Shown: positions 8,179 to 18,390, counted from the stretch's first letter. The stretch: DNA of 64,000 nucleotides from Lentzea nigeriaca (GCF_016907955.1 NZ_JAFBCX010000009.1:248001-312000); one strand, 5' to 3'. The notes: generated by a model not told the origin, from the sequence alone. Translations and numbers: made by a program.

Positions 8179-8502
8179 TCAGATCTGTGTCTCGGGCACG
8201 TGCACCACGAGCCCGTCGAGTTCGGCGGACACGGGCAGCTGGCAGCTGAGCCTGCTGTTGTCCTGCCGGGGGCTGGAGGTGCAGTGGAGGAGCTCGTCCT
8301 CCACGGGATGCATCTCGGGCAACGGCTTGGTGTTGTTCTCGTCGACGTAGACGTGGCAGGTGCCGCAGGAAGCACCGCCACCGCACTGCGCGACGATGCC
8401 CGGCACGCCGTTCAGCACGGCGCCGCGCATCACCGAGTCGCCCTCGTTGACGTCCACAACGGACTGGACGCCGTCCGGCTGCGTGTAGGTGATCTTGGGC
8501 AT
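8179..8502 (-). CDS. 2Fe-2S ferredoxin (putidaredoxin type)
   Basis: A 107-residue plant/adrenodoxin-type ferredoxin. The cluster ligands Cys40, Cys46, Cys49 and Cys87 follow the C-x5-C-x2-C-x37-C spacing of putidaredoxin-like proteins (CGGGASCGTC). It carries electrons from the FAD reductase to a cytochrome P450. It starts 1 nt after the P450 stop codon and is probably translationally coupled to it. 2Fe-2S ferredoxins are less common than 3Fe-4S ones beside actinomycete P450s, so the trio looks like a dedicated class I system. Confidence 0.92.
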   Translation of the reverse strand: MPKITYTQPDGVQSVVDVNEGDSVMRGAVLNGVPGIVAQCGGGASCGTCHVYVDENNTKPLPEMHPVEDELLHCTSSPRQDNSRLSCQLPVSAELDGLVVHVPETQI

Positions 8503-8503
8503 G

Positions 8504-9730
<1,227 letters not shown>

Positions 9731-9809
9731 CACGAGTCCTCCCAGTCGGATGGAGCGAGATTTCCACCCGTGCCTGGAGATGAGCCGGAAGCCCGCTCAA
9801 GCGGAGGTT

Positions 9810-10538
9810 TCAGGCGACCGCTTGCCGCATCTGCCTGGTACCCACCCACAGTCCGAGCGCGGCGACACCGACCGCGGCGAGCAGTCCGAGCCCGACGTTC
9901 GCGGTGAGGACCTCACCGTTGAACAGCTCGCGTTCGGCGTTCACGAGGTAGGACAACGGGTTCAGCTTCGACAGGAACTGCAGCCACGCGGGACCGCCCT
10001 CGATCGGCAGGAGCATCCCGGCGAGCAGCAGCAGCGGGAAGCTGATGGTCTGCTGCACCGCCCAGAAGATCCACTCCTTGTTCTTGGACGCGAGCGCGAG
10101 CGAGTAGGACAGCGCGCCGAGGCCGACGCACATGATCGCGAGCATCAGCAGTCCGAGCACCGCGCCGGCGTGCGGGCGGAACCCGAACGGGATCGTGATC
10201 GCGATGATCAGCACCGAGTGCACCATCGTCGGCACGATCTCCTTGAGCGCGCGCCCGACGATGAGCGCGGGACGGCGCAGCGGCGAGACGAGCATCCGCT
10301 CGTGCGATCCGGTCTGCATCTCGAAGAGCAGGTTGCCGCCGGTCGAGCCGGCACCGAACAGGCACGACATCACGATCATGCCCGGCACGAACCACTGCAG
10401 CCCCGTCTCCTCCGGCAGCAGCGGGGAGAACAGCACGAGGAAGAACAGCGGCTGCACCATCGTGAAGATCACCGAGAACGGGTCGCGCAGCACCGGCCTC
10501 AGCTCGCGGCTGAAGACGATCGTGGTGTCGTGGATCAT
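9810..10538 (-). CDS. ABC-2 type permease, DrrB-like exporter subunit (1)
   Basis: A 242-residue membrane protein with about six hydrophobic segments and the ABC-2 signature region NPLSYLVNAERELFNG near the C-terminus. It pairs with the ATPase encoded immediately upstream, overlapping it by 4 nt (ATGA). DrrAB-type systems export anthracyclines and related intercalating drugs, giving self-resistance. The pair is divergent from a WYL-domain regulator that may control it. A second DrrAB pair occurs at 30651-32422, suggesting two exported species or redundant export. Confidence 0.9.
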   Translation of the reverse strand: MIHDTTIVFSRELRPVLRDPFSVIFTMVQPLFFLVLFSPLLPEETGLQWFVPGMIVMSCLFGAGSTGGNLLFEMQTGSHERMLVSPLRRPALIVGRALKEIVPTMVHSVLIIAITIPFGFRPHAGAVLGLLMLAIMCVGLGALSYSLALASKNKEWIFWAVQQTISFPLLLLAGMLLPIEGGPAWLQFLSKLNPLSYLVNAERELFNGEVLTANVGLGLLAAVGVAALGLWVGTRQMRQAVA

Positions 10539-11494
10539 GCCTGGTTCTCCTCACGCAGCGAACGCCCGGTCAGGGCGAGAAAGACGTCGTCGAGCGTCGG
10601 CCGGGCCACCTCGACGGCGGACACCTGCACACCGGCCTCGTCGAAGCCACGCATCAGCTTCGGCACGAGATGGCGGCCGCCTGCGGCACGCAGGGTCAGA
10701 GTCAGTCCATTGTGGACAGCTGCGATGCCGAGCGTGTGCCCCTCCGCGCGACGCAGCTCGTCCTCGCTGTCGAACGTGAGCGTGATGCGGTCGCCCGCGT
10801 GATCGGCCTTGAGCCGCTCGGGGGTGTCGTCGGCGATGAGCTTGCCGTGGTCGATGACGATCACCCGGTCCGCGAGCGCGTCGGCCTCGTCGAGGTAGTG
10901 CGTGGTGAGGACGATCGTGGTGCCGTGCTCCGCGTGCATCCGCACGACGTGCTCCTGCAGGTTCGCCCGGTTCTGCGGGTCGAGGCCGGTCGACGGCTCG
11001 TCGAGGAACAGCAGCTCCGGCGCGTGGATGAGGCCCATCGCGATGTCGAGCCTGCGGCGCTGGCCGCCGGACAGCGACGAGACGACGCGGTCCGCCACGG
11101 CACCGAGGTCGAGCGAGTCGATCAGTTCCTGAGCCCGCGTGCGGGCGTCGGCGACGGACAGCCCGTAGGCGCGGCCCTGGCTGACCAGCTCGTCGCGCCC
11201 GCGCTGGCTGTGCCCCGCGCCGTTGCCCTGGCCGATGTAGCCGATCCTGGCCCGTACCTCGCGTTGCCGCGTCACCACGTCGAACCCGGCGACCTCCGCC
11301 TCGCCGGAGGTGGGCGGCAGCAGCGTCGTGAGCATCCGCAGCGTGGTCGACTTGCCCGCACCGTTCGGCCCGAGCAGCGCGACCATCTCACCGCGTGTCA
11401 CACGCAGGTCGAGACCGCGCACCGCCTCGACGGTCTCCTTCTTCACCGTGAAGCGCTTCGTCAATGCGCTCGTCCGAATCATCGTGTCGGTCAT
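10535..11494 (-). CDS. ABC transporter ATPase, DrrA-like (1)
   Basis: A 319-residue ATPase subunit. Walker A is GPNGAGKST, the signature is LSGGQRRRLDIAM, Walker B is LLFLDEPSTGLDP, and the H-loop is in TTHYLDEAD. A DrrA-like C-terminal extension follows (about residues 225-319). It drives the permease at 9810. ATG 11494 faces the WYL regulator across a 62-bp intergenic region. Together the pair most likely exports the cluster product. Confidence 0.93.
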   Translation of the reverse strand: MTDTMIRTSALTKRFTVKKETVEAVRGLDLRVTRGEMVALLGPNGAGKSTTLRMLTTLLPPTSGEAEVAGFDVVTRQREVRARIGYIGQGNGAGHSQRGRDELVSQGRAYGLSVADARTRAQELIDSLDLGAVADRVVSSLSGGQRRRLDIAMGLIHAPELLFLDEPSTGLDPQNRANLQEHVVRMHAEHGTTIVLTTHYLDEADALADRVIVIDHGKLIADDTPERLKADHAGDRITLTFDSEDELRRAEGHTLGIAAVHNGLTLTLRAAGGRHLVPKLMRGFDEAGVQVSAVEVARPTLDDVFLALTGRSLREENQA

Positions 11495-11556
11495 GGCACC
11501 ACCGTAGAGTTGATTCCGGCCACTTCCTGACCTGAATTGCGGTTAATCTGGATTTC
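11495..11556. promoter_or_regulatory. Divergent promoter region, DrrA-like exporter / WYL regulator
   Basis: This 62-bp gap holds the promoters of the exporter operon (minus) and the WYL regulator (plus). It is AT-richer than its flanks, with CTGAATTGCGGTTAATCTGG just upstream of the regulator ATG and no clear ribosome site for that ATG, so its message may be leaderless. WYL/DeoR regulators often bind their own divergent promoters; that they do so here is inference. Confidence 0.5.
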
Positions 11557-12522
11557 ATGGCGAACACGAGTGCACGGATGCTGCGACTGCTGTCCCTGCT
11601 CCAGACCCACCGGTACTGGCCGGGAACCGAGCTGGCCGAGCGCCTCGAGGTGAGTGAGCGCACGCTGCGCCGCGACGTGGACCGGCTGCGCGAGCTGGGC
11701 TACCAGGTCGACGCGAGCCGCGGTGTCGCGGGCGGCTACCAGTTGCAGTCCGGGGCGACGATGCCGCCGCTGCTGCTGGACGACGAGGAGGCCGTCGCGA
11801 TCGCGGTCGGTTTGCGAGCGGCGGCGAGCGGCAGCGTGCAGGGCATCGAGGACACGTCGTTGCGCGCGTTGACGAAGGTGATCCAGGTGATGCCGCCCCG
11901 GCTGCGCGGGCGGGTGGGCGCGCTGCGGGAGTTCACCGTGCCCGCGCCACCCGGCAAGGGGCCGAAGGTGGACGCGGTGGTGCTCACCGTGCTGGCGCAG
12001 GCGTGCCGTGACGAGGAGCGCCTGAGGTTCTCCTACACGGCGAGAGGGGGTGAGCGGACAGCCAGGTTGGTCGAGCCGTACCGGCTCGTTCCCTTGGGCC
12101 GCAAGTGGTATCTCGTCGCCTACGACGTCGAGCGCGGCGACTGGCGGACGTTCCGGGTCGACCGGCTGACCGAACCGCAGGCCACGGGTGCGCGGTTCCG
12201 GCAGCGCGAACTGCCCGCCGCGGACGCCGCGGAGTTCGTGCAGCAGCAGCTGCAGTCGATTCCGTTGCGCCACCACGTGAGGGTCACCATCCAGCTGCCC
12301 GCCGCCGAGGTCGAGAAGGCGACGGCCTACGCGGGCGGTTCGGTCGAGCCGATCGACGAGACGTCCTGCGTGCTGATCATGCAGGTCGACGAGTTCGACT
12401 GGCTGGTGCTGGTGCTGGCCGCGCTCGGCGGCGAGTTCCGCGTGGACCAGCCCGCCGAGTTCCGCGACTACCTGCGCGGCACCGCGGAACTTCTGCTGCG
12501 CGGCGTCACCGCAACGAGTTGA
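11557..12522 (+). CDS. HTH/WYL-domain transcriptional regulator
   Basis: A 321-residue regulator. An N-terminal DeoR-like winged helix (about 5-60, LAERLEVSERTLRRDVDRLR) is followed by a WYL domain containing PLGRKWYLVAYD and a C-terminal WCX-like part. WYL domains sense ligands, often nucleic-acid related, and several members respond to DNA damage. That would suit a cluster whose product damages DNA, but this is inference. It is divergent from the DrrAB-type exporter, its likely target. Its last 17 nt overlap the 3' end of the convergent 2,3-dehydratase gene. Confidence 0.88.
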   Translation: MANTSARMLRLLSLLQTHRYWPGTELAERLEVSERTLRRDVDRLRELGYQVDASRGVAGGYQLQSGATMPPLLLDDEEAVAIAVGLRAAASGSVQGIEDTSLRALTKVIQVMPPRLRGRVGALREFTVPAPPGKGPKVDAVVLTVLAQACRDEERLRFSYTARGGERTARLVEPYRLVPLGRKWYLVAYDVERGDWRTFRVDRLTEPQATGARFRQRELPAADAAEFVQQQLQSIPLRHHVRVTIQLPAAEVEKATAYAGGSVEPIDETSCVLIMQVDEFDWLVLVLAALGGEFRVDQPAEFRDYLRGTAELLLRGVTATS

Positions 12523-13921
12523 GGCACGCGATCAGCGTGCGCGCCTGCACGTTGACGTACTGCCCGTGCCGCAACAGATCCGCGAGCTGGCCCACCGTCA
12601 CCCACGCGTAGCCCTCCGGCGGGTCGTCCGGCACGGTGCGGTCGGCCTCGACGATCAGGTAACGGCTCTCCGCTTCGAGGAACCGGCCGCCCTCCTCGGA
12701 GTGGATCGCCTCGTACCGGATCCGCGACGAGCCGGCCGCGAGCACCTGGTCGAGGAACGGCGGCGAGTCGGAGCTGCGGTAGTTCCACGGCACGCACTGC
12801 ACCGTCGGCCCCAGCTCGACGGCGTCCGCGAAACCGCCCTCGACCCGTGCGTGCACCAGCAGGTGCAGCACACCGCAGTACTCCCGGGCCACGAACGCGG
12901 CGATGCCCAGCCCGTGCGGCTGGAACAACGGCTGCGACCAGCCTTTCACCTCACGGCTGTCGGCCCGCACGTCCGCCGCGACCACCTTGAAGAACCGCCC
13001 GTCCTCGCGCGCGATCTCGGTGTCGGTGCGGTACCAGCCCGGCAGGTCGTAGAGCGCGATGCGCTGGATGTCGAGCTCGGTTTCCGAACGCTGCCAGCTG
13101 AACCAGCTCAACACCTCCGCCGTCGTGTGCAACGCGCCCGCGTCCTGGTCGCGCGACAACGCGAGCGCCGCCCGGAAACCGTCCTTCGAGGACGATGACG
13201 GCACCTGCGGCAGGCAGGCGAGAACCGTGCGCGCATCCATGTTCACCACGTTGTCGCGCGCCATGAGCTCGTTGATCTGCCCGAGGGTCAGCCAGCAGAA
13301 GTCGTCGTGCAGCGGCACGTCGCCGGTCACCTCGACGACCATGTTCCTGTTGCGCTTGCGGTAGAACCACGCGCCGTGCTCGGACTGCAGCACGTCCGCG
13401 ATCACCCTGCCGCGCTCGGCACCCGCGAAGTACTCCAGGTACCGCACCGAGCTGCCCTGGTGCACCCGCATGTAGTTGCTGCGGGTCGCCTGCACCGTCG
13501 GCGAGAGCTGGAGCAGGTTCGGGTTGCCCGGTTCCATCTTGGCCTGCATCAGGAAGTGCAGGACGCCGTCGAACTCCTTGACCAGGATGCCGAGGATGCC
13601 GACCTCGGCCTGGTTGATGATCGGCTGGTGCCACACCTGCTTCGGTTGCCGCACACGGAGTCCCTCGACGGTGAAGAACTTTCCGCTGACGTGGCCGAGG
13701 TTGCCGTTCTGCGGGTGGAACGACCACCCGTTCAGCTGGTCGAAGGGAATGGGCACGACCTCGAAGGCGTGTGCGGCCTCGCGTTCCTTCATCCACACGC
13801 TGAACTGCTCCGTCGGCAGGTGGGTGCCGTGCAGCGTGTCGGCGGACACCGCGAGCCTCGCCGGAATGTCGGGATCTTCTCGCGGCCGCAGCTCTGCGGA
13901 CCGCGCCTGGGTCGACGTCAC
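12506..13921 (-). CDS. dTDP-4-keto-6-deoxyglucose 2,3-dehydratase
   Basis: A 471-residue member of the NDP-hexose 2,3-dehydratase family, which removes the C2 hydroxyl from dTDP-4-keto-6-deoxyglucose to give the unstable 3,4-diketo intermediate. The family is an internal duplication and both halves are visible: W(S)FHP...GHVSGKFF with QPI(I)NQAEVGILGILVKE, and SQPLFQPHGLGIAAFVARE with GVLHLLVHARVE. The GTG start at 13921 is preferred because AGGAGG lies 8 nt upstream; a GTG at 13930 overlaps that site. This is the entry to all 2-deoxysugars in the cluster. Its diketo product can be taken by the 3-ketoreductase (23447) or the 3-aminotransferase (37399). Confidence 0.93.
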   Translation of the reverse strand: MTSTQARSAELRPREDPDIPARLAVSADTLHGTHLPTEQFSVWMKEREAAHAFEVVPIPFDQLNGWSFHPQNGNLGHVSGKFFTVEGLRVRQPKQVWHQPIINQAEVGILGILVKEFDGVLHFLMQAKMEPGNPNLLQLSPTVQATRSNYMRVHQGSSVRYLEYFAGAERGRVIADVLQSEHGAWFYRKRNRNMVVEVTGDVPLHDDFCWLTLGQINELMARDNVVNMDARTVLACLPQVPSSSSKDGFRAALALSRDQDAGALHTTAEVLSWFSWQRSETELDIQRIALYDLPGWYRTDTEIAREDGRFFKVVAADVRADSREVKGWSQPLFQPHGLGIAAFVAREYCGVLHLLVHARVEGGFADAVELGPTVQCVPWNYRSSDSPPFLDQVLAAGSSRIRYEAIHSEEGGRFLEAESRYLIVEADRTVPDDPPEGYAWVTVGQLADLLRHGQYVNVQARTLIACLNSLR

Positions 13922-14064
13922 TGAAAACACCTCCTGTGTTCGCGCTCAGGGTCGTCACCTGCGCTCGAACGGCGAGACAGCCGAGCTAGAACACGCACGA
14001 CCAGCGCTCAAGACCGCGTCCACCGGCGGCAAGCACGCTCGCAGGACAGTCGAAAGGAGCCGAT

Positions 14065-14571
14065 GTGTCCCACATCAGCGCGGACACCTACGTCGAGGTG
14101 CAGCAGTTCTACGCGCGGCAGATGCCGCTGCTCGAGGCGCGGGAGCTGAAGACGTTCCTGGAGACCTTCACCGAGGACTGCACGCTCGAGCACGTGCCGT
14201 TCGGGTGGCGGTTCGAAGGACGCGAGCAGCTGTTCAAGGAGATGTCGGCGCGGCGCGGCGACCCCGGCAAGCCCAAGACGGAGGAGACGTCCGCACGGCG
14301 TGCGCGTGAGGAGAACATCTCCTACTACGACGGTCTCGTCTACCGCTACTGGTTCGACCGCATGCTCATCGAGGAGACCGGCCCGGATCAGCTTCGGGTG
14401 CGCTACCAGGCGATCGTCAGCCTCACCGACGCCGACGGCAAGGTCAGCTTCGAGCCGACCACGACCGTCGAGGACCAGCTGGTGCGCAGGAACGGCGAGC
14501 TGTTCACGAAGGCGCGCGTCGTCACCCACGACTCGGCCAACTGGGCCGACAAGATCCACAACCCGTCCTGA
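14065..14571 (+). CDS. SnoaL/NTF2-like protein (1)
   Basis: A 168-residue NTF2-fold protein (VQQFYARQMPLLEARELKTF, LETFTEDCTLEHV). SnoaL-like proteins in aromatic polyketide clusters act as aldol cyclases, hydroxylation partners or sugar-tailoring proteins, and sequence alone does not decide. The GTG at 14065 follows AAAGGAG. It begins a plus-strand operon with P450 2 and the sugar epimerase. A paralogue with the same opening motif is at 46260-46685, so the cluster contains two related members that may work on successive intermediates. Confidence 0.8.
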   Translation: MSHISADTYVEVQQFYARQMPLLEARELKTFLETFTEDCTLEHVPFGWRFEGREQLFKEMSARRGDPGKPKTEETSARRAREENISYYDGLVYRYWFDRMLIEETGPDQLRVRYQAIVSLTDADGKVSFEPTTTVEDQLVRRNGELFTKARVVTHDSANWADKIHNPS

Positions 14572-14584
14572 GAGGTAGCTGACC

Positions 14585-15802
14585 GTGTCCGACACTTTCC
14601 CCGGTACGTTCCCGTTCGCCGGCTCCAGCTACCGAGGTCCCGCGCCGCAGTACGCGCAGCTGCGCGAGGACGAGCCCGTGGTGCGGGTGCCCACCGCGGG
14701 CGGTGTGGACGCCTGGCTGGTGACGCGCTACGAGGACGTCCGCTCGCTGTCCGCCGACCCGCGGCTCAGCCGGGCCCGTGCGTGTGGCGAGGGCGCCCCG
14801 CGCGTCGGCGGCACCATGCACACCACGCCGGAGATGATCATCTCGCTGGACGCCGGCGAGCACTCGCGGTTGCGCAAGCTGGTCGCGGGCGCGTTCACCC
14901 TGCGCAAGGTCGAGCTGATGCGCGACCGCGTGCAGCAGGTGTGCGACGAGCTGCTGGACGAGATGGCCGCCAAGGGCGGGCCGATCGATCTCGTCGAGCA
15001 GCTCGCGGTTCCGTTGCCGCTCACCGTGATCGGCGAGCTGCTCGGCGTTCCCTCGGAAGACCTGCGCACCTTCGAGAAGTGGGCGCGGGCGTTCGCCACG
15101 GTCGACGACCGCGCCGGCGGCGAGGCGTCGCTCGAAGGTCTGGCGAAGCTCAACGAGTACATCGTCGGCCTGGTGGCGGACAAGCGCGCCAACCCGACCG
15201 ACGACATGCTGTCCGAACTGGTCGCCGCGCGCGACGAGGGCGACCGGCTGAGCGAGCAGGAGCTCGTGACGTTCGGCTTCACGCTGATCGGCGCCGGCTT
15301 CGACACCACCGCGAACCAGCTGGCGAACTCGGTGCTGGCGCTGATCACCAATGGTGGCACCGAGTGGAAGCGGCTCGCGGAGGATCCGTCCCGGATCCCC
15401 GCTGCCGTCGAGGAGCTGCTGCGGCACGTGAACCTGTTCGCCACGGACACGTCCGGCTTCCCGCGCATCGCCACCGAGGACATCGAGGTCGGCGGCACGA
15501 CGATCCCCGCGGGAGCGCCGGTTCTGCTGTCGCTCGCGTCGGCCAACCGCGACGCCGCGGTGTTCGCCGACCCCGACCGGATGGACCTGGAACGCTCGCC
15601 GAACCCGCACATCTCGTTCGGGCACGGGCTGCACCACTGCCTCGGCAAGCACCTCGGCCGGATGGAGCTCGTGGTCGCGATCGAGGGCCTGGTGCGGCGC
15701 TTCCCCGACCTGAGCCTCGCGATCGACGAGGGCGAGCTCCCTTGGCACACCGGGGAGATCAACCACACGCTGACCTCTCTGCCGGTCACCTGGGGAGACT
15801 GA
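14585..15802 (+). CDS. Cytochrome P450 (2)
   Basis: A 405-residue soluble P450 starting at GTG 14585 after GAGAGGTAGCT. The I-helix reads IGAGFDTTAN (Asp240-Thr241 as acid-alcohol pair), ExxR is Glu277/Arg280 and the heme loop is FGHGLHHCLG with Cys352. The stop codon overlaps the epimerase start by 1 nt (TGATG). It is one of three P450s here and has no private ferredoxin, so it may share the one at 8179. Likely an aglycone or sugar oxidase; substrate unknown. Confidence 0.9.
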   Translation: MSDTFPGTFPFAGSSYRGPAPQYAQLREDEPVVRVPTAGGVDAWLVTRYEDVRSLSADPRLSRARACGEGAPRVGGTMHTTPEMIISLDAGEHSRLRKLVAGAFTLRKVELMRDRVQQVCDELLDEMAAKGGPIDLVEQLAVPLPLTVIGELLGVPSEDLRTFEKWARAFATVDDRAGGEASLEGLAKLNEYIVGLVADKRANPTDDMLSELVAARDEGDRLSEQELVTFGFTLIGAGFDTTANQLANSVLALITNGGTEWKRLAEDPSRIPAAVEELLRHVNLFATDTSGFPRIATEDIEVGGTTIPAGAPVLLSLASANRDAAVFADPDRMDLERSPNPHISFGHGLHHCLGKHLGRMELVVAIEGLVRRFPDLSLAIDEGELPWHTGEINHTLTSLPVTWGD

Positions 15803-16365
15803 TGCTGGTCAGGGAAACCGCGGTGCCGGGGGCCTATGTCCTGTCCCCCAGGCATCTGCACGACGAACGCGGCGACTTCTACGAGTCGATGCGGGCGAGC
15901 CAGCTCGAAGAACTGCTCGGGCACCCCTTCGTGCCCAAGCAGATCAACTACTCGGTGTCGAAGCGGAACACGTTGCGCGGCATCCATTCCGTGACGGTTC
16001 CGCCGGGACAGGCGAAGTACGTGTCGTGCGTTCGCGGTGTGCTCAGGGACATCGTCGTCGACCTGCGCATCGGCTCTCCCACCTACGGCAAGTACGAGAC
16101 CAACGTCCTCGACGCCGAGTCGGGGACGCAGGTCTACGTGCCGGAGGGCGTCGGCCACGGTTTCCTCACGCTGACCGACGACGCGACCATCTGCTACGTG
16201 TTGTCCTCGGAGCACGTGCCGGGAACGCAGGTGGACATCAACCCGCTCGACCCGGAGCTGGCTCTGCCGTGGGGTTTCACCGAGCAGCCGTTGATGTCTC
16301 CCAAGGACGCCGGCGCTCCGACGGCCGCCAGAGCCGCCGAGCTCGGCCTGCTCACGCACTGGTGA
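15802..16365 (+). CDS. dTDP-4-keto-6-deoxyhexose 5-epimerase (RmlC-like)
   Basis: A 187-residue cupin of the dTDP-4-dehydrorhamnose 3,5-epimerase family. The catalytic base His62 (LRGIH) and Lys72 (PPGQAKYV) are present, as is the ERGDF start motif. In deoxysugar pathways such proteins usually invert C5, turning D- into L-configured 4-keto sugars. Presence of a single epimerase beside genes for two sugar branches suggests it serves L-sugars in one or both. It is translationally coupled to P450 2. A strong inverted repeat follows the gene. Confidence 0.9.
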   Translation: MLVRETAVPGAYVLSPRHLHDERGDFYESMRASQLEELLGHPFVPKQINYSVSKRNTLRGIHSVTVPPGQAKYVSCVRGVLRDIVVDLRIGSPTYGKYETNVLDAESGTQVYVPEGVGHGFLTLTDDATICYVLSSEHVPGTQVDINPLDPELALPWGFTEQPLMSPKDAGAPTAARAAELGLLTHW

Positions 16366-16373
16366 ACACCGAA

Positions 16374-16414
16374 ATGGCCACCTCCGCCGAGCTGATGTCG
16401 GTGGAGGTGGCCAT
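16374..16414. terminator. Bidirectional hairpin between convergent genes
   Basis: Arms 16374-16390 (ATGGCCACCTCCGCCGA) and 16398-16414 (TCGGTGGAGGTGGCCAT) pair with one mismatch around a 7-nt loop. The hairpin lies between the epimerase (plus, ends 16365) and the secreted protein gene (minus, ends 16425), and so suits termination in both directions. Confidence 0.75.
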
Positions 16415-16424
16415 CGGCTGTGGC

Positions 16425-16871
16425 TCAACAGGACGGGCCGGAGGCGACCTTCGTGAAGGTGAGCGGTCCCTCGCCCTCGCCGACCAGCGTGCCGCCGGCG
16501 TCGAAGAAGCGGACGTGGTGCGCGGTCTCGAAGCTCTTTCCTCGCAGGGGCTTCAGCTCCGCCCTGCCGGACATGTCGGCATGGCCGGCACGGGCACCAG
16601 CGCCGTCGAAGAACTCGACGGTCACCTCGTAGGTCCAGGTCCGGTTGCCGGTGCGCCGCCAGTCGCCGCGACCGAACGCCCGCGCTCCCTCGGTCTGCCC
16701 TTCGTGGCAGAACCCGCGGGACCGGTAGGTCTGCCAGACCTTCTCGACCTGTCCCCCGCCGAAGTCGATCTCGGTGAGCCACACGCCCACCGGTGGGCAC
16801 GGCGCGGCGGATGCCGTGCCCACCGGCGCCACGAGCAGGACGCCCGCGAGCAGCGCCGCGACCCGGTTCAC
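16425..16871 (-). CDS. Small secreted lipocalin/AOC-like beta-barrel protein (a)
   Basis: A 148-residue protein with a cleavable signal peptide (VNRVAALLAGVLLVAPVGTASA). The mature part is beta-rich, opening with GVWLTEIDFGGGQVEKV and carrying FGRGDWRRTGNRTWTYEV. This pattern of a Gly-x-Trp start and a second Gly-x-Trp strand resembles lipocalin-like and allene-oxide-cyclase-like barrels. It is a paralogue of the upstream gene and overlaps it by 4 nt (GTGA). Four Cys could form disulphides outside the cell. Function is not known. Options are a ligand-binding protein, or a cyclase-like barrel that has gained an export signal. Confidence 0.65.
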   Translation of the reverse strand: MNRVAALLAGVLLVAPVGTASAAPCPPVGVWLTEIDFGGGQVEKVWQTYRSRGFCHEGQTEGARAFGRGDWRRTGNRTWTYEVTVEFFDGAGARAGHADMSGRAELKPLRGKSFETAHHVRFFDAGGTLVGEGEGPLTFTKVASGPSC

Positions 16872-17389
16872 GGCTTGGCCGGGCACGGGGGGTCCTGCCG
16901 GGAGACCAGGGTGAACGTCAGGTAGTCCGACCCCTCGCCGAGTACGGTTCCGTTCTTGTCGAACGCCTTCGAGTAGTGCAGCGACTTGAACGTGGTCCCC
17001 GTGATGGTCGCGTCGCCGCGCATCTCGGCGTGCCCGTTGAAGTTCCCGTCGAGGTCGTAGAAGATCTCGACCACCGCGTAGGAGAACTTGTTGGTGCCGG
17101 CGGGCTTCCACGACCCCTTGCCGTAGCCCAGGAAGCCGTTGTCGGACTTCGCACGGTGGCAGAGCTCGTGCTTCGACGTGTAGGAGTGCGTCACGTTGAC
17201 CATCTGCCCACCGCCGAAGTCGATCGTGGTCTTCCACACGCCGACCGGAAGTGTGTTGCGGACAGAGGTTGCCTGCGCTCCTCCTGCCGGGTCCGTGCTC
17301 ATGCCCGCCGACGCGACGCCGACCGGCACGAACACGAGCCCGACCGCGGATAAGAGCGCCGCTGTCTTGGTACGCCAGTTTCTCGACAT
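16868..17389 (-). CDS. Small secreted lipocalin/AOC-like beta-barrel protein (b)
   Basis: A 173-residue paralogue of the gene below it. ATG 17389 is preferred over GTG 17395 because AGAGGA is 8 nt upstream of it. A signal peptide (about residues 5-30, ending GVASA) precedes a beta-rich barrel with GVWKTTIDFGGGQMVNV and GYGKGSWKPAGTNKFSY. The DG(N)FNGHAEMRGDATITG stretch resembles the central strands of AOC-like barrels. The two genes are clearly a tandem duplication. No catalytic residues can be named, and a role in the biosynthesis is inferred only from position. Confidence 0.68.
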   Translation of the reverse strand: MSRNWRTKTAALLSAVGLVFVPVGVASAGMSTDPAGGAQATSVRNTLPVGVWKTTIDFGGGQMVNVTHSYTSKHELCHRAKSDNGFLGYGKGSWKPAGTNKFSYAVVEIFYDLDGNFNGHAEMRGDATITGTTFKSLHYSKAFDKNGTVLGEGSDYLTFTLVSRQDPPCPAKP

Positions 17390-17461
17390 GCTCACCGTCC
17401 TCTGTGGCCAAACAGGATTCGGTGAGAGGGTCGCCCGGCGACCTCGACAGCAGGTCGAACG

Positions 17462-18337
17462 TCAGCGGAAGTCCTCCACGTGATCACGCGCCCACTCTGC
17501 GTAGGTGCGGCCCGGCTTTCCGGTCGCGAGGCCGAAACCGGGCAGCGGCTTCATGAGTTCCGAGTAGTCCTGGTCGGAGTAGCCCTCGTCGCCGGAACCC
17601 GCACCGCCGTCGTAGTCGACGAACCCGAGCAACAGGTCGGCGCTCTCCGCGGCGAAACCGCCCATCCCCTTGAGGATCTCCCGTGCCTCCTCGCGCGAGA
17701 CCTCCTCGTAGCGCACCTCCTCGCCGAGCGCGTCCGCGATCGCCTCCACCTGACCGCGTACGGTCAGCTGCTCGGGGCCGCTCAGCGTGTACGCCTGGCC
17801 GACGTGCTTGTCCTCCAGCAACGCCACCACGGCGACCTCGGCGATGTCCGCCTCGTGGATCGGGGCACCGCCGAGGTCGTCGCCGAACGGGTACCGCACC
17901 GTCCGCGACTCCTTGATCATCGGCCCCCAGATGGGCAGCATGTTCGTCATGAACTCGCCGGGCCGCACGTGGGTCCACTCGAGCCCGGACTCCTCGACCG
18001 CACGCTCGACGCGGGCGTGGTAGTCGGTGTCGAAGCCGAGCGTCACGGCCGCGCCGGACAGCACGACGATGCGCCGCACGCCGGCCTGCTTCGCGAGGTC
18101 GACGACCTCGGCCGCCGTTTCCGGCTGCGGGAACAGGAAGAGCTTCTCCACACCGTCGAGGGCGGGCACGACCGACGCGGGCTGCAGGAGGTCACCCTGG
18201 ACGACCTCGACGCCCTCGGGCAACCCGGCCTTGGCCGGGTTGCGGGTCAGCGCCCGAACCGACTCGCCCGCCTGCACGAGCTGGTCGACGACATGCCGCC
18301 CGACCAGACCCGTCGCACCGGTTACCAAGATCGTCAT
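17462..18337 (-). CDS. NmrA-family NAD(P)-binding protein
   Basis: A 291-residue Rossmann protein of the NmrA/atypical SDR group, with VTGATGLVGRHVVDQL at the N-terminus. ATG 18337 follows GAGGAGC. Members act as quinone or ether/aromatic reductases or as redox sensors. It lacks the usual YxxxK pair of classical SDRs. It has a private promoter with a strong dyad (18391-18405), typical of redox-responsive HxlR/MarR-type control, so it may be a stress-related gene rather than a pathway enzyme. Confidence 0.78.
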   Translation of the reverse strand: MTILVTGATGLVGRHVVDQLVQAGESVRALTRNPAKAGLPEGVEVVQGDLLQPASVVPALDGVEKLFLFPQPETAAEVVDLAKQAGVRRIVVLSGAAVTLGFDTDYHARVERAVEESGLEWTHVRPGEFMTNMLPIWGPMIKESRTVRYPFGDDLGGAPIHEADIAEVAVVALLEDKHVGQAYTLSGPEQLTVRGQVEAIADALGEEVRYEEVSREEAREILKGMGGFAAESADLLLGFVDYDGGAGSGDEGYSDQDYSELMKPLPGFGLATGKPGRTYAEWARDHVEDFR

Positions 18338-18390
18338 GACAAATGCTCCTCGCCTTTTTGTGCTGGTCAACTCAACGTAGACCGTATTTA

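Noticed and set aside
12506..13958. Long overlapping open frames on the opposite strand and in alternative frames across the high-GC genes
   Set aside because: They are Arg/Ala/Pro-rich with no family resemblance, as expected for shadows of GC-rich codons. In each place one frame clearly matches a known family.
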